Shown one piece after another: positions 5,607 through 6,435 of a stretch of 6,435 bases of DNA. Source of the DNA: an uncultured Collinsella sp. (GTDB taxonomy: Bacteria; Actinomycetota; Coriobacteriia; Coriobacteriales; Coriobacteriaceae); NCBI GenBank assembly GCA_900546825.1, contig UREE01000089.1, positions 1-6,435 on the forward strand, written 5' to 3'. Each line of letters starts with the position of its first letter. The stretch's first letter is position 1. Below the pieces are notes generated by a model. The model saw only the letters and a list, made by a program, of their open reading frames with translations, was not told the origin of the DNA and did not search any database. Position numbers and translations under genes: made by a program.

Positions 5607-6435
5607 CTACAGCGCGCCAGAGCCGGCTTGCATCATGCCGCCGGGGCCCGAGGTCACGCCGCCGCTCACGGGCGCGGCGTTGCCGGTGTGCGGTGCCGCC
5701 GGGGTGGTATCGCCACCGAGCGTACCTGCCGGACGCGGTGCCGGGATCTCGCCCGTGCCGTGGCTAAAGACAAACTTGCCATCGGCCACGTCGCACAGGA
5801 CGGTATCGCCCTCGCCCCACTCGCCGGCCAGAAGCTCCTCGGACAGCGGATCCTCGATGAGCTTTTGAATAGCACGGCGCAGCGGACGCGCACCGTTGGT
5901 AAGGTCGGTGCCCTCGGCCACGATCTTGTCATAGGCCGCATCGGTGAGCTTGATGTTCATGCCGTTGGCAATCAAACGCTGACGCAGGTCGTCCACCAGC
6001 AGGTGCGCGATCTTGGTGAGATTCTCGCCCGAGAGCTTCTGGAACACCACGATGTCGTCGATACGGTTGAGCAGCTCGGGGCGGAACAGGCGCTTGAGCT
6101 CGCCCATCGCGCGACCACGGATCTCGCTCGAGGTAAGACCCTGTTCGCCCGTGGTACCAAAGCCCACACTTGCATCCTGCGCGATCTCGCGGGCGCCCAC
6201 GTTTGACGTCATGATGATCACGGTATTGCGGAAGTCGACCGTCTTGCCCTGGCTATCAGTCAGACGACCCTCCTCTAGCACCTGCAGCAGGATGTTGAAG
6301 ATATCGGGGTGCGCCTTCTCGATCTCGTCGAACAGCACGACCGAGTACGGGTGGCGACGAACGGCCTTAGTGAGCTGACCGCCCTCGTCGTGACCGACGT
6401 AACCCGGAGGGCTGCCGATGAGCTTGGAGACCTCG
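5607..6435 (-). CDS. clpC: ATP-dependent Clp protease ATP-binding subunit ClpC, C-terminal part (partial)
   Basis: AAA+ unfoldase that feeds substrates to ClpP. The 275 visible residues are most of the second AAA+ domain: pore loop GYVG (visible 11-14), Walker B VVLFDE (32-37), sensor 1 TSN (76-78), arginine finger in RPELLNRID (118-126) and sensor 2 GARPLRR (181-187). VGF at 90-92 sits where the ClpP-docking tripeptide lies in ClpC and ClpA, and argues against the disaggregase ClpB. The Walker A motif, first AAA+ domain and N-domain are beyond the right edge. After the conserved fold ends (about 228), a tail of about 47 residues rich in Gly, Pro and Ala ends in GPGGMMQAGSGAL and is probably disordered. 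Stop TAG at 5607-5609, followed by a strong terminator. Whether ctsR or mcsB lies upstream cannot be seen. Confidence 0.94.
   Translation of the reverse strand, partial: EVSKLIGSPPGYVGHDEGGQLTKAVRRHPYSVVLFDEIEKAHPDIFNILLQVLEEGRLTDSQGKTVDFRNTVIIMTSNVGAREIAQDASVGFGTTGEQGLTSSEIRGRAMGELKRLFRPELLNRIDDIVVFQKLSGENLTKIAHLLVDDLRQRLIANGMNIKLTDAAYDKIVAEGTDLTNGARPLRRAIQKLIEDPLSEELLAGEWGEGDTVLCDVADGKFVFSHGTGEIPAPRPAGTLGGDTTPAAPHTGNAAPVSGGVTSGPGGMMQAGSGAL

Noticed and set aside
5482..5868. Plus-strand open frame running from the pepD leader into the clpC terminator and gene
   Set aside because: It passes through the clpC terminator hairpin and opposite the ClpC C-terminal coding sequence, with no ribosome site or recognisable protein.

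Overview
The window is an ordinary chromosomal stretch of a GC-rich Gram-positive bacterium. GC-rich third codon positions, an actinobacterial-looking ClpC tail and a gene order shared with Firmicutes and Actinobacteria suggest a member of the Coriobacteriia, perhaps a Collinsella-like gut anaerobe. That placement is inferred from style and gene content, not from a database match. I see no phage, insertion sequence, CRISPR array, tRNA or rRNA.

Layout, left to right: the N-terminal part of cysS (minus, cut by the left edge), ispF, ispD and disA (all minus, overlapping or 3 bases apart, so one unit transcribed disA-ispD-ispF-cysS). A 347-base divergent region follows. It carries a yybP-ykoY manganese riboswitch with an intrinsic terminator, which controls mntP (plus). 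mntP ends in a strong terminator and converges on pepD (minus), a complete M20C aminoacyl-histidine dipeptidase. A roughly 270-base non-coding leader containing several inverted repeats separates pepD from the terminator and C-terminal part of clpC (minus, cut by the right edge).

How the genes relate: disA makes c-di-AMP, ispD and ispF are two steps of the MEP isoprenoid pathway, cysS charges tRNA-Cys, mntP exports Mn2+, pepD hydrolyses dipeptides, and clpC is a Clp protease unfoldase. The order clpC ... disA-ispD-ispF-cysS resembles the classical clpC-radA-disA-(yacL)-ispD-ispF-...-cysS cluster of Bacillus. Here radA is not between clpC and disA; pepD and the Mn2+-controlled mntP occupy that slot.

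No wholly new system is visible. The points most worth a second look are the readable riboswitch expression platform, the interrupted cluster, the Mn2+ exporter head-to-head with the c-di-AMP synthase, the degenerate DNA-binding hairpin of DisA, and the low-complexity ClpC tail.
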